A stretch of 64,000 nucleotides of DNA from Streptomyces viridiviolaceus (GTDB taxonomy: Bacteria; Actinomycetota; Actinomycetes; Streptomycetales; Streptomycetaceae). Both the position numbers and the translations under genes were made by a program. The number at the start of each line of letters is the position of its first letter. The stretch's first letter is position 1. This document shows positions 8,597 to 17,723 of this stretch, in pieces. The notes under the pieces are model-generated. The model ran no database searches. It had not been told where the DNA came from and worked only from the letters and a program-made list of their open reading frames with translations. The stretch spans positions 466,312 to 530,311 of the forward strand of contig NZ_BMWA01000001.1 of assembly GCF_014650995.1 (NCBI RefSeq), written 5' to 3'.

Positions 8597-11529
8597 GACG
8601 GCCTCCGCAGGGACACCAGGTCGGACAGCTCACGGTCCGTCAGTTCGGTCAGGGCCGACTCGCCGGCACCGAGGACGGCGTCGGCCAGGGCTCGCTTGGA
8701 CTGGAGCATCTCGGCGATGCGGTCCTCGACCGTGCCCTCGGTGATGAGCCGGTGGACCTGGACGGGCTGGGTCTGGCCGATGCGGTAGGCACGGTCGGTG
8801 GCCTGTTCCTCGACGGCCGGGTTCCACCAGCGGTCGAAGTGCACGACGTGGCCCGCGCGCGTCAGGTTCAGTCCGGTGCCGGCGGCCTTGAGGGAGAGGA
8901 CGAGGACGGGGGTCGCCCCGCTCTGGAACCGGTCCACCATGCGCTCGCGCTCCGGCACCGGCGTACCGCCGTGCAGGAGGTCCACCGGGACGGCACGGAC
9001 GGCCAGGTGGGAAGCGATGAGGCGGGCCATCCCCACGTACTGCGTGAAGACGAGCGCCGAGCCGTCCTCGGCGAGCAGTGTGTCCAGCAGTTCGTCCAGG
9101 AGGGCGAGCTTGCCCGAACGGGCGGCCAGGCGGTCGCCGGCGCCCGGCGGGTGCTCCTCCTTCAGGAACAGCGAGGGGTGGTCGCAGATCTGCTTCAGCG
9201 AGGTCAGGAGCTTGAGCACCAGGCCCCGGCGGGCCATGCCCTCGGCCGTCTCGATGGCGGCCATCGACTCGCGCACCACCGCCTCGTACAGCGCGGCCTG
9301 TTCGCGGGTGAGCGGGACCGGGTGGTCCGTCTCGGTCTTCGGCGGCAGCTCCGGGACGATGCCGGGGTCCGATTTCCGGCGGCGCAGCAGGAAGGGCCGG
9401 ACGAGTCGGGCCAGGCGCTCGACGGCCTCCTCGTCCTCGCCGGTCTCCACCGCGCGGGCGTGCCGGGCGCGGAAGGACTTGAGGGAGCCGAGCAGCCCGG
9501 GGGTCGTCCAGTCGAGCAGGGCCCAGAGCTCGGAGAGGTTGTTCTCCACCGGTGTGCCGGTCAGGGCGACGCGCGCGGGGGACGGGATCGTGCGCAGCGC
9601 CCTGGCCGTCGCGGAGTACGGGTTCTTGACGTGCTGGGCCTCGTCGGCGACGACCATGCCCCAGCGCTGCTCGGCGAGCGTCGCGGCGGCCGACCGCATC
9701 GTGCCGTACGTGGTGAGGACGAAGCCGCCGGTGAGGCCGGCCAGGGTGCGGTCGGGGCCGTGGAAGCGGCGGACGGGGACGCCGGGCGCGAACCGGGTGA
9801 TCTCCCGCTGCCAGTTGCCCAGCAGCGAGGCGGGGCAGACGACCAGGGTCGGTTCGGTGCGGGCCCGCTTCAGGTGCAGGGCGATGACGGTGACCGTCTT
9901 GCCGAGGCCCATGTCGTCGGCGAGGCAGCCACCGAGACCGAGCGAGGTCATGAGGTCGAGCCAGGCCAGGCCGCGGAGCTGGTAGTCGCGGAGGGTGGCG
10001 TGCAGGCCGGGCGGGTGCTCGGCGGGCCGGACACCCGCCGTCAGCCGGTCGCGCAGCGCGGCCAGCGCGCCCACCGGCACCACCTCGACGGTCTCGCCGT
10101 CCGCCTCGGTGCTGCCGGCGAGGGCGACGGACAGGGCGTCGACCGGGTCGAGCAGGCCCAGGTCGCGTTTGCGGGCCCGGCGGACGAGGGACGGGTCGAC
10201 CAGCACCCACCGGTCCCGGAGCCGGACGACCGGGCGGTGGGCCTCGGCGAGGGTGTCCATCTCGGCCTCGGTGAGCGGGTCGCCGCCGATCGCCAGCTGC
10301 CAGCGGAACTGCAGCAGGTCCCCGCTCTCGAAGAAGCCCGTGCCGTCGGTGGCCGAACCGGGCGCGGGCCGGACCACGGCGGTCGCGGTGAGGTCCTGGG
10401 CCAGATCGCGCGGCCAGTGCACGGCGACACCGGCGGCGGCGAGCCGGGTGGCCGCCACGCCGAGCAGGTCGGTGACCTCGTCCTCGGACAGGCTGAGCAC
10501 GTCGGGCACGTCCTGCTCGGTGAGCCGGTCGAGCGGCGGCCAGACCCGGGCCGCGCGCCGCACCGCGAGGGCCGCGTCCACGCGCGCGCGGGGACCGAAC
10601 GCCGCGTCCGCCGTGCCCGACCACAGGTCCGCCGCGTCGGCCACGAGGGTGGGGTCGGCGAGGCTGTGCACCTGCACGAGCGCCGCTCCCGCACTGCGCA
10701 CGGGGTCGGCGCCGTCCCCGTCGAACAGGTCGTACGCCGACAGGTCCAGGCGGAGCGAGATCCGCACGCCCGCGTCCATGCCGGCGGCGACCTCCGCGGC
10801 CCAGTCGTGGGCGTCGGGCAGGCGCTGGGCGTCGCGCGCGGCGAAGGGCCGGCCCGCGGCGTGGGGCGCGGCCGGGGTGCGGGGCAGGGTGTCGGCGACC
10901 GCGTCCAGGAAGGACCGCATCAGCGCTTCAGGTTCCGGCAGCCGGATCGGGCCCGGCCCATCCAGGGGGACCGCGTGGCCCTCCGGGGGCAGGGCGGCGG
11001 CCACCGCGCGCAGGTGCGCGATGTCGTCGGGGTCCAGGGGGCCTGCCCGCCAGGCGTCGTGCCCCGTCGCGGTCAGGCCGGGCAGCAGCCGGCCGCGCGC
11101 GGTGAGCCGCAGGGCGTGCAGGGCGGCGGCGCCCCAGCAGGCGGTGGCCGGGTGGGCGGCCGGATCGTGCCGGGCGCTCACCAGCAGGGGCAGCGCCTCG
11201 TCGAGCGGCAGCGACAGCGCGGGTGTGGTCCTGCGCCGCACTCCGGCCCCGTGCCTGCGGACCACGGTCAGCTCCGTGTGCCCGGCCGTGTCGGCCCCGG
11301 ACCGGGGAGCGGCTTGTGCCGGCTGTCCGGCGGAGGCGGTCCCGTCGGCGGGAGCGGGGGTGAGGGACCCGCCCTCGGGGTCCCAGAAGGCGATCCGCCC
11401 GTCCCGGGGCAGGGGCGCGGGCAGGAAGACGGCGGCGAGCCGGACGGGGACGGGCGGACGGGACCGCCCCGGCTGCGCCGGCTCGCCCGCGCGCTCGGCC
11501 ACCGGGGCCACCACGGCCATGTCGCTCAT
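8593..11529 (-). CDS. SNF2-family DNA helicase/translocase
   Basis: A 978-residue SNF2/HepA-type double-stranded DNA translocase. The start is ATG 11529 with GGAGGTGA about nine bases upstream. The N-terminal 450 residues match the bacterial SNF2-associated region. The motor has motif I DDMGLGKTV (about residue 536), motif II DEAQ (about 628) and motif VI QATDRAYRIGQTQ (about 906). Its stop overlaps the start of the SWIM protein gene by four bases. SNF2 and SWIM proteins as a pair are known in actinobacteria, but their role is not settled; DNA repair or nucleoid remodelling is a guess. It would act on DNA in the cytoplasm. Confidence 0.93.
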   Translation of the reverse strand: MSDMAVVAPVAERAGEPAQPGRSRPPVPVRLAAVFLPAPLPRDGRIAFWDPEGGSLTPAPADGTASAGQPAQAAPRSGADTAGHTELTVVRRHGAGVRRRTTPALSLPLDEALPLLVSARHDPAAHPATACWGAAALHALRLTARGRLLPGLTATGHDAWRAGPLDPDDIAHLRAVAAALPPEGHAVPLDGPGPIRLPEPEALMRSFLDAVADTLPRTPAAPHAAGRPFAARDAQRLPDAHDWAAEVAAGMDAGVRISLRLDLSAYDLFDGDGADPVRSAGAALVQVHSLADPTLVADAADLWSGTADAAFGPRARVDAALAVRRAARVWPPLDRLTEQDVPDVLSLSEDEVTDLLGVAATRLAAAGVAVHWPRDLAQDLTATAVVRPAPGSATDGTGFFESGDLLQFRWQLAIGGDPLTEAEMDTLAEAHRPVVRLRDRWVLVDPSLVRRARKRDLGLLDPVDALSVALAGSTEADGETVEVVPVGALAALRDRLTAGVRPAEHPPGLHATLRDYQLRGLAWLDLMTSLGLGGCLADDMGLGKTVTVIALHLKRARTEPTLVVCPASLLGNWQREITRFAPGVPVRRFHGPDRTLAGLTGGFVLTTYGTMRSAAATLAEQRWGMVVADEAQHVKNPYSATARALRTIPSPARVALTGTPVENNLSELWALLDWTTPGLLGSLKSFRARHARAVETGEDEEAVERLARLVRPFLLRRRKSDPGIVPELPPKTETDHPVPLTREQAALYEAVVRESMAAIETAEGMARRGLVLKLLTSLKQICDHPSLFLKEEHPPGAGDRLAARSGKLALLDELLDTLLAEDGSALVFTQYVGMARLIASHLAVRAVPVDLLHGGTPVPERERMVDRFQSGATPVLVLSLKAAGTGLNLTRAGHVVHFDRWWNPAVEEQATDRAYRIGQTQPVQVHRLITEGTVEDRIAEMLQSKRALADAVLGAGESALTELTDRELSDLVSLRRPS

Positions 11530-11576
11530 ACGTCCTGTCACCTCCCGCCCGTGTGTCGGATCAGACGTCTTCGACT

Positions 11577-11942
11577 CTACGGGCGGGGTCTGACAATCGG
11601 CCCCGGCGCCGGCCGGCCCGGGCGGTCCGGCCGCGCGAGGCGTGGCCGGCCGGCCTCCTGCGCGGTCCTGTTGTGGATGGCGCTGCGCCATGACTCGACG
11701 GCGTACCCGACCTGCTCCGGGCTCGCTCCGTCGAACACGTGGTGCAGCCGTGAGTCGAGATGGCCGAGGGCGCCCAGGCTGCCGGCCACGACGAGCAGGC
11801 GGCCGCCCGGGTGCAGGACGGGGCCGAAGGAACGCAGGATCGCGTGCGTCGCGACATGGGAGACGTCGATGAACTCATCCGTCCGCTCCGCCTGCGACTC
11901 CTCGGGCAGCAAGCGGGCGACGGCGTTGGTGCGCGGGGGCAC
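11577..11942 (-). pseudogene. Short-chain dehydrogenase fragment
   Basis: The reverse strand encodes a middle fragment of a carbonyl-reductase-type SDR: LLPEES, then VATHAILRSFGPVLHPGGRL and LVVAGSLGALGHLD, then AVESWRSAIHNRTA. The Rossmann N-terminus with its TGxxxGIG motif and the active-site Tyr-x-x-x-Lys region are both absent. The open frame then runs into unrelated Pro/Arg-rich text up to the SNF2 promoter. It sits only a few bases downstream of the 193-residue membrane protein. I read it as a relic cut at both ends. Confidence 0.7.
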
Positions 11943-11948
11943 ACGGGA

Positions 11949-12530
11949 TCAGGGCACCGTGCGGGAGACGACGTACACCATCGGGTAGTCCGGATCGTTC
12001 AGGTCGACGACGATGTCCTGCGTGGGTGCCGGGTTCTTCTGCTCGTGGACCAGTCCCCACCAGGGGCCGGACCCGCCGAGGTCCCAGCCGGTGACCCGCT
12101 GGTCGCGCTCGCTGATGACGATCTTGTCGCGTTCCAGGTCTTCGCGGCCGACGCCCACGCCCGCCAGGAAGGCGTCGAGACCGGCGCCCGTGGTCTCGAA
12201 CTGGACGTAGAGGCGGCTGGTCTTCCAGTTGTTCGTCTCGTAGTACGCGACCTCGTCGGACGGGACCGGGACGGGCACCTCGTAGATGCGTCGCTGGAGC
12301 TTGGACGGCCAGCCCTCGGTCAGACCGGTCGCCGCGTACTTCGCCTCCTTGTCCCTGCCGCTGTCGCGGCTCTGGTTGGCGGAGATCACGAGGTAGCCGG
12401 CCGGGACACCGATCAGCAGCACGATGATGATCAGCGTCAGCGTCCGGCGGCGGATCATGTGGCGGCGGTCCTCGGCCGGACGCCCGGGACGGTCCGGGCT
12501 CTCGGGCCGGTGCGGCAGGGTGTCCGTCAC
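11949..12530 (-). CDS. Single-pass membrane-anchored protein of unknown function
   Basis: A 193-residue protein. The GTG at 12530 overlaps the TGA of the ROK kinase gene by four bases (GTGA), which fixes this start. About 24 polar residues precede one membrane helix (RRRTLTLIIIVLLIGVPAGY), so the remaining 145 residues should lie outside the cell. The outer part contains paired aromatic motifs such as EVAYYETNNWKTSRLYVQFE and SGPWWGLVHEQ. I do not recognise the family. Coupling to the kinase suggests a role tied to the same sugar system, but nothing in the protein shows which. Confidence 0.82.
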   Translation of the reverse strand: MTDTLPHRPESPDRPGRPAEDRRHMIRRRTLTLIIIVLLIGVPAGYLVISANQSRDSGRDKEAKYAATGLTEGWPSKLQRRIYEVPVPVPSDEVAYYETNNWKTSRLYVQFETTGAGLDAFLAGVGVGREDLERDKIVISERDQRVTGWDLGGSGPWWGLVHEQKNPAPTQDIVVDLNDPDYPMVYVVSRTVP

Positions 12531-13675
12531 AGCGACTCCCGGGCCGTACGGCGGGCCTGCGCGTACCGTTCGTAGCGCTCGTACCTCTCCACCCGGCGCC
12601 GCTTGGCGCGCCGGAACCGGCGGGCGACCAGCCGGGCCAGGTCGGCGGCGCCCACCATGCCGGCCTCGGGGCCGAGCTGGGCGCGGACGATGCGGGCCTC
12701 GGGCCGGTAGCCGCGGCCGGTGAGCTGGCGCTTGAAGGCGTCCCGCGCGGGCCCGATCAGCAGGTCGTCGGCCGCGCTGACCCCGCCGCCGATGACGAAG
12801 CAGGACGGGTCCAGGGCCGCCGCGAGGTTGGCGATGCCGACGCCGAGCCACTGCCCGATGTCCTGGAGCAGCTCGATGCACATGGCGTCGCCCTCACGGG
12901 CCAGCTCGGTGATCATCGGGCCGGTGATGTCGGACACGTTGCCCTTGACGTGCTCGATGATCCCGTAGGCCACCGGCGAGTCGGCGGCGGCCAGCTCACG
13001 GGCCTCCCTGACCAGGGCGTTGCCGGAGCTGTACTGCTCCCAGCAGCCGCGGTTGCCGCACGGGCACCGGTGGCCGCCGGGGACGACCTGCATGTGGCCG
13101 AACTCGCCGGCGACGCCGTACTTGCCCCGCTTGACCTGGCCGTCCTCCAGGATGGCGCCGCCGATCCCGGTGCCGAGGGTGATCATGACGAGATGGTCCT
13201 CGCCGCGGCCGGCGCCGAAGCGCCACTCGGCCCAGGCGGCGGTGTTCGCGTCGTTGTCGACCAGGACGGGCACGGACAGCCGGCCGGAGATGCGGTCCCG
13301 CAGGGGTTCGTTGCGCCAGGACAGGTGGGGGGCGAACAGCACCCGGTTGCGGTCGGCGTCGACCCAGCCAGCCGCGCCGATGCCGACGGCGTGCACGTCG
13401 TGCCGGTCGGACAGGTCCAGCACCAGTTCGACGATGGTGTCCTCGACCACCTTGGGGCTCTTGGACTTGTCGGGGGTCTCCGTGCGGAGCTTCTCCAGGA
13501 TGTTGCCGTCGGCGTCGACGACGCCCGCCATCACCTTCGTGCCGCCGATGTCGATGCCGACGGTCGGCACGCGGGGTGCCGTGAGGTGCGAGCGGCGTTC
13601 CCTCGTGCCCACGGTCCGCAGGACCGGGGCGCGGCGGGAGCCGATGGGGGCGGTGAAGTCGCGGTAGGTGCTCAT
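12527..13675 (-). CDS. ROK-family sugar kinase (glucokinase-like)
   Basis: A 382-residue ROK protein. The first 38 residues are an Arg-rich extension with no helix-turn-helix, so this is a kinase and not a ROK repressor. The phosphate-1 motif is VGIDIGGTKVMAGVVDADG. The catalytic Asp lies in VDNDANTAAWAEW, and the ROK zinc site is CPCGNRGCWEQYSSG. I chose ATG 13675 (MSTYRDF) from remembered Streptomyces homologues; the upstream ribosome site is weak. The gene follows the sugar ABC ATPase gene after 122 bases and would phosphorylate the imported sugar in the cytoplasm. The family includes glucose, mannose and GlcNAc kinases; which applies here is open. Confidence 0.9.
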   Translation of the reverse strand: MSTYRDFTAPIGSRRAPVLRTVGTRERRSHLTAPRVPTVGIDIGGTKVMAGVVDADGNILEKLRTETPDKSKSPKVVEDTIVELVLDLSDRHDVHAVGIGAAGWVDADRNRVLFAPHLSWRNEPLRDRISGRLSVPVLVDNDANTAAWAEWRFGAGRGEDHLVMITLGTGIGGAILEDGQVKRGKYGVAGEFGHMQVVPGGHRCPCGNRGCWEQYSSGNALVREARELAAADSPVAYGIIEHVKGNVSDITGPMITELAREGDAMCIELLQDIGQWLGVGIANLAAALDPSCFVIGGGVSAADDLLIGPARDAFKRQLTGRGYRPEARIVRAQLGPEAGMVGAADLARLVARRFRRAKRRRVERYERYERYAQARRTARESL

Positions 13676-13797
13676 CGGGTGCGATTCTGCCGCACGGGTG
13701 CGCCGGATGCGGTACGGGGCAGCGGCGGGGTGGTGCGGATCATTGCCGGGTGCAGGTGCGTCTCGGTTACTCGTGCCCACGCGGCGGAGCCGCACAT

Positions 13798-14603
<806 letters not shown>

Positions 14604-14607
<4 letters not shown>

Positions 14608-15644
14608 TTGGTGGCCTCCGCGCGCTTGCGGACCCAGGCGTTGAGCAGGGTCGCGAGGAGCAGCATCGCTCCGAGGAAGAACTTGAACCAGTCGGGGTTC
14701 CACTCGGCGAAGACGATGCCCTTGCTTGTCATGCCGAAGATGAACGCGCCGACCGCCGAGCCGACGGCACTGCCGTAGCCGCCGGTGATCAGGCAGCCGC
14801 CGATGACGGCGGCGATGATGTAGATCAGCTCGTTGCCGACGCCCTCGCCGGACTGGACGACGTCGTAGGAGAAGAGCAGGTGCTGGCCCGCGATCCAGGC
14901 GCCGAAGGCGACGCCCATGTAGAGGCCGATCTTGGTCTTGGTGACCGGGACGCCGACCGCGCGGGCCGCGTCCTGGTTGCCGCCGACCGCGAAGATCCAG
15001 TTGCCGGCGCGGGTGCGCAGCAGGATCCAGCTGGCGACGGCGACCAGGGCGAGCCACCACAGGATGGTGATCTTGAAGCCGACGCCGCCGATCGTGAGCG
15101 TCGAGGCGAAGACGTCGCGGGCGGAGGGGAAGCCCTCCATGTCGGCGATCGTCTTGGTGGAGACGGTGCCGTCGATCAGCTTGGTGAAGCCGAGGTTCAT
15201 GCCGGTCAGCATGAGGAAGGTGCCGAGCGTGATGATGAAGCTCGGCAGTTTCGTGCGGGTGAGCATGAAGCCGTTGAAGGCGCCGACGGCCAGCGTGACC
15301 AGGAGCGAGACGCCGACGCCGACCCAGACGTTGGCGGTCATCTGGTAGCTGAACATCGACGACACCAGGGCCGACGAGGTGACCATGACGCCCGCGGAGA
15401 GGTCAAACTCGCCGCCGATCATCAGCAGGGCGACGGGGACGGCCATGATGCCGATCGTGGAGGACGCGTAGAGCACCGTGCTGATGCTGGAGGCGCGCAG
15501 GAAGCTGTCGGCCGCGAAGGCGAAGAAGACGAAGACGGCGATCGCGCCGACCACCGAGCCCAGCTCGGGGCGCCCCAGGAGCTTCCGCAGCGGCGACGTC
15601 TGCAGAATCCTTTCGTCGGCAACCGTTCCCTCGGTGGCGCTCAT
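14604..15644 (-). CDS. Sugar ABC transporter permease (RbsC-like)
   Basis: A 346-residue multi-span membrane protein of the RbsC/FrcB permease family. It has about ten hydrophobic segments, including [20 protein letters not shown] near the start, and the family motif [12 protein letters not shown] in the first third. [18 protein letters not shown] text (here [15 protein letters not shown]) is the conserved cytoplasmic loop that meets the ATPase. The ATG at 15644 overlaps the stop of the binding-protein gene by four bases (ATGA), and its own stop overlaps the ATPase start. The substrate is likely a monosaccharide or polyol. Confidence 0.93.
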
Positions 15645-16645
15645 CGGGTGCCCCGCTTCGTGTAGTCCGCCAGCGCGGCGGCGTCGTCCTTGGTGATGAT
15701 CTGCGGTCCGGTGAGCACCGGCCGGCCGCCGCCGAGGACGTCGGCGTTGTACTTGTACAGCCACAGCAGGTCGACCGCCTGGTAGCCCTGCAGGTAGGGC
15801 TGCTGGTCGACGGCGAAGCCGAGGGTGCCGTCCTGGAGTCCGGCGGCCACCTTGGCGTTCAGGTCGAAGGTGTCGATCTCGGCCTTGCTGCCCGAGCCCT
15901 GCTTGGCCTTGACGGCGGTGTCGGCGTAGGGGGCGCCGAGGGTGACGACGGCGTCGAGGGCCTTGTCGGTCTGGAGCTTGGCCTCGATGGCGGACTGCAC
16001 GTCCGGCATGCTCGTGCCGTTGACGTACAGCCGCTCCAGCTTCCCGTCGAAGGTCTTGTCCACGCCGTCGCAGCGCTGCTCGTGACCGACGTTGCCCTGC
16101 TCGTGCAGGACGCAGATCGCCTTCTTGCGGCCCCGCTCGTTCAGCTCATCGCCGACCGCCTCGCCGGCGATCGTCTCGTCCTGGCCGATGTGGGTGAGCG
16201 CGCCGAACTCCTTGGACTCCTCGGAGCCGGAGTTCACGGTGATCACCGGGATCCCCGCCTTCAGGGCGCGGGCGACGGCGGTCTTCATGGCGTCCGGCTT
16301 GGCGAGCGTGACGATGATCCCGTCGACCTTCTTGTCGACCGCGGCGTCCACGAGCTGCGCCTGCTGCTGGGCCTCGTCGTCGTGGGAGTACAGGAAGTTG
16401 ATGTTGTCCTTGACGGCGGCCTGCTCGGCGCCGCTCTGGACGATGTCCCAGAAGGTGTCGCCATCACCGGAGTGAGTGATCATCGCGAACGTCCAGCGGG
16501 GCGTGTTCACCGCCGCCTTCCCCTGGGCCGCCGCGGCCTTGCGGGCGTCCTCGGCGCGCTTGCCGCCGGTGCTGCTGCATCCGGCGAGGGACACCGACAG
16601 TGCTCCTGCCAGCGCGATGCCTACCCAGGTCCGAAACCGTGCCAC
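15641..16645 (-). CDS. Sugar-binding lipoprotein of the RbsB type
   Basis: A 334-residue periplasmic-binding-protein-type lipoprotein. The start is GTG 16645 with AAGGG nine bases upstream. The signal peptide ends in lipobox SLAGC with Cys23. The mature part has two Rossmann-like lobes: WTFAMITHSGDGDTFWDIVQ, then VDGIIVTLAKPDAMKTAV and AGIPVITVNSGSEE. These are typical of RbsB/XylF/inositol-binding proteins. It is the first gene of the operon with permease, ATPase and ROK kinase. The control region upstream (16646-16849) carries a perfect TGTCCGGACA palindrome, also present upstream of the divergent dehydrogenase gene. Confidence 0.93.
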   Translation of the reverse strand: MARFRTWVGIALAGALSVSLAGCSSTGGKRAEDARKAAAAQGKAAVNTPRWTFAMITHSGDGDTFWDIVQSGAEQAAVKDNINFLYSHDDEAQQQAQLVDAAVDKKVDGIIVTLAKPDAMKTAVARALKAGIPVITVNSGSEESKEFGALTHIGQDETIAGEAVGDELNERGRKKAICVLHEQGNVGHEQRCDGVDKTFDGKLERLYVNGTSMPDVQSAIEAKLQTDKALDAVVTLGAPYADTAVKAKQGSGSKAEIDTFDLNAKVAAGLQDGTLGFAVDQQPYLQGYQAVDLLWLYKYNADVLGGGRPVLTGPQIITKDDAAALADYTKRGTR

Positions 16646-16748
16646 GAGGCCGTGCCCTTCTTGCCGTGTCCTGCTGCGTCTAGCTGTGCGTTCGGTGTGG
16701 TTCTTCCGTACGCAGGGGCTGATGACCTCACCAGACCCAAACGCCCCA

Positions 16749-16758
16749 TTGTCCGACA
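16749..16758. promoter_or_regulatory. Imperfect GntR-type half site upstream of the sugar ABC operon
   Basis: TTGTCCGACA resembles the perfect palindrome at 16803-16812 but lacks one central G. It lies about 104 bases upstream of the binding-protein gene start and may be a second, weaker operator. Support is by similarity only. Confidence 0.4.
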
Positions 16759-16802
16759 CGGAAGTCGATCACGTGCCGTCGGGGAGCAGGAGTCGGTCAC
16801 AT

Positions 16803-16812
16803 TGTCCGGACA
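16803..16812. promoter_or_regulatory. Candidate GntR operator, ABC operon side
   Basis: Perfect palindrome TGTCCGGACA within ATTGTCCGGACATTG. It lies about 158 bases upstream of the sugar-binding lipoprotein start and 38 bases past the end of the GntR gene. The identical ten bases recur at 17672-17681 in the GntR/dehydrogenase divergent promoter. GntR/HutC proteins often bind T-rich/A-rich palindromes of this size. Assignment to this GntR protein is inference. Confidence 0.65.
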
Positions 16813-16849
16813 TTGCGACTAATGCGGACGGCCGGGCGGCCGGGGACGG

Positions 16850-17620
16850 TCAGGACCGGACGAGCAGCTGGAACTCGAAGGAGTAGCGGGACGGCCGGTA
16901 GGTGTGGGTGCCGAACTCCACGGCCCGGCCGGTGTCGTCGAACGTCGTCCGCTGCATGGTGAGCAGGGGGGCGCCCTCGCCCTCGTCCTCGCCGAGCCGC
17001 TCGGCCTCGGCCGCGCTGGCGGCACGGGCGCCGATGGACTGCCGGGCGCTGTGCAGCGTGATCCCGGCGGCGCGCATCAGCCGGTAGAGGCCGGTGGTCT
17101 CCAGTTGCTCCGTGTCCAGGTCGATCAGGCCGGGGGGCAGGTAGTTGCACAGGTACGCCATCGGCTCCCCGTGCGCGAGCCGCAGCCGCTCCACCCGGTG
17201 CACGTCGCTGCCCTCCTCCACCCCGAGCGCGGCGGCGACCTCGGCGCTCGCCGGGACGACCGTGTTGACCAGGACCTTCGTGGCCGGGCGCTGCCCCGCG
17301 GCCTCCAGGTCGTCGTAGAGACTGCTGAGCTCCAGCGGGCGCTTGACCTGGCTGTGCACGACCTGGGTGCCGACCCCGCGGCGGCGCACGAGCAGGCCCT
17401 TGTCGACGAGCGACTGGATGGCCTGGCGCACGGTGGGCCGGGACAGCCCGAGCCGCGCGGCCAGCTCGATCTCGTTGCCCAGCAGGCTGCCGGGGGTCAG
17501 CGCTCCGTGCTCGATGGCCGCCTCCAGCTGCTGCGACAGCTGGAAGTACAGCGGCACCGGGCTGCTGCGGTCCACCCTGAGATCGAGGGACACGGTCGGG
17601 TCCGTTTCTGGTTTCGGCAC
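16850..17620 (-). CDS. GntR/HutC-family transcriptional regulator
   Basis: A 256-residue repressor. The winged helix-turn-helix spans about residues 15-80 (LYFQLSQQLEAAIEHGAL, then LSRPTVRQAIQSLVDKGLLV with RRRGVGTQVV). It is followed by a UTRA/HutC effector domain to the C-terminus (RVERLRLAHGEPMAYLCNYL). The GTG at 17620 gives the N-terminus MPKPETDPTVSLDLRVDRSS; the ribosome site is modest. It lies between the sugar ABC operon and a divergent inositol-dehydrogenase-like gene, and both control regions share TGTCCGGACA. It most likely represses both, and perhaps itself, in response to a sugar or sugar phosphate. Confidence 0.92.
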   Translation of the reverse strand: MPKPETDPTVSLDLRVDRSSPVPLYFQLSQQLEAAIEHGALTPGSLLGNEIELAARLGLSRPTVRQAIQSLVDKGLLVRRRGVGTQVVHSQVKRPLELSSLYDDLEAAGQRPATKVLVNTVVPASAEVAAALGVEEGSDVHRVERLRLAHGEPMAYLCNYLPPGLIDLDTEQLETTGLYRLMRAAGITLHSARQSIGARAASAAEAERLGEDEGEGAPLLTMQRTTFDDTGRAVEFGTHTYRPSRYSFEFQLLVRS

Positions 17621-17671
17621 GGGCCCGAGCGTAGCTCCGTGAGCTGTTGACGGGAAGTTGTGTAGTTCGGT

Positions 17672-17681
17672 TGTCCGGACA
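17672..17681. promoter_or_regulatory. Candidate GntR operator, divergent promoter
   Basis: Perfect palindrome TGTCCGGACA within GTTGTCCGGACATAC, near the middle of the 103-base gap between the divergent GntR and dehydrogenase genes. It is identical to the site at 16803-16812 and well placed to control both directions, including autoregulation. Confidence 0.65.
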
Positions 17682-17723
17682 TACGCATTGACAGTGCGCG
17701 GGGGGTGCACCCACTTTGTTTCC

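Noticed and set aside
8752..11988. A 1078-codon open frame on the plus strand opposite the SNF2 gene
   Set aside because: It is a by-product of third-position G/C bias in the real gene; its text is low-complexity Gly/Arg/Val with no domain, while the minus strand has all helicase motifs.
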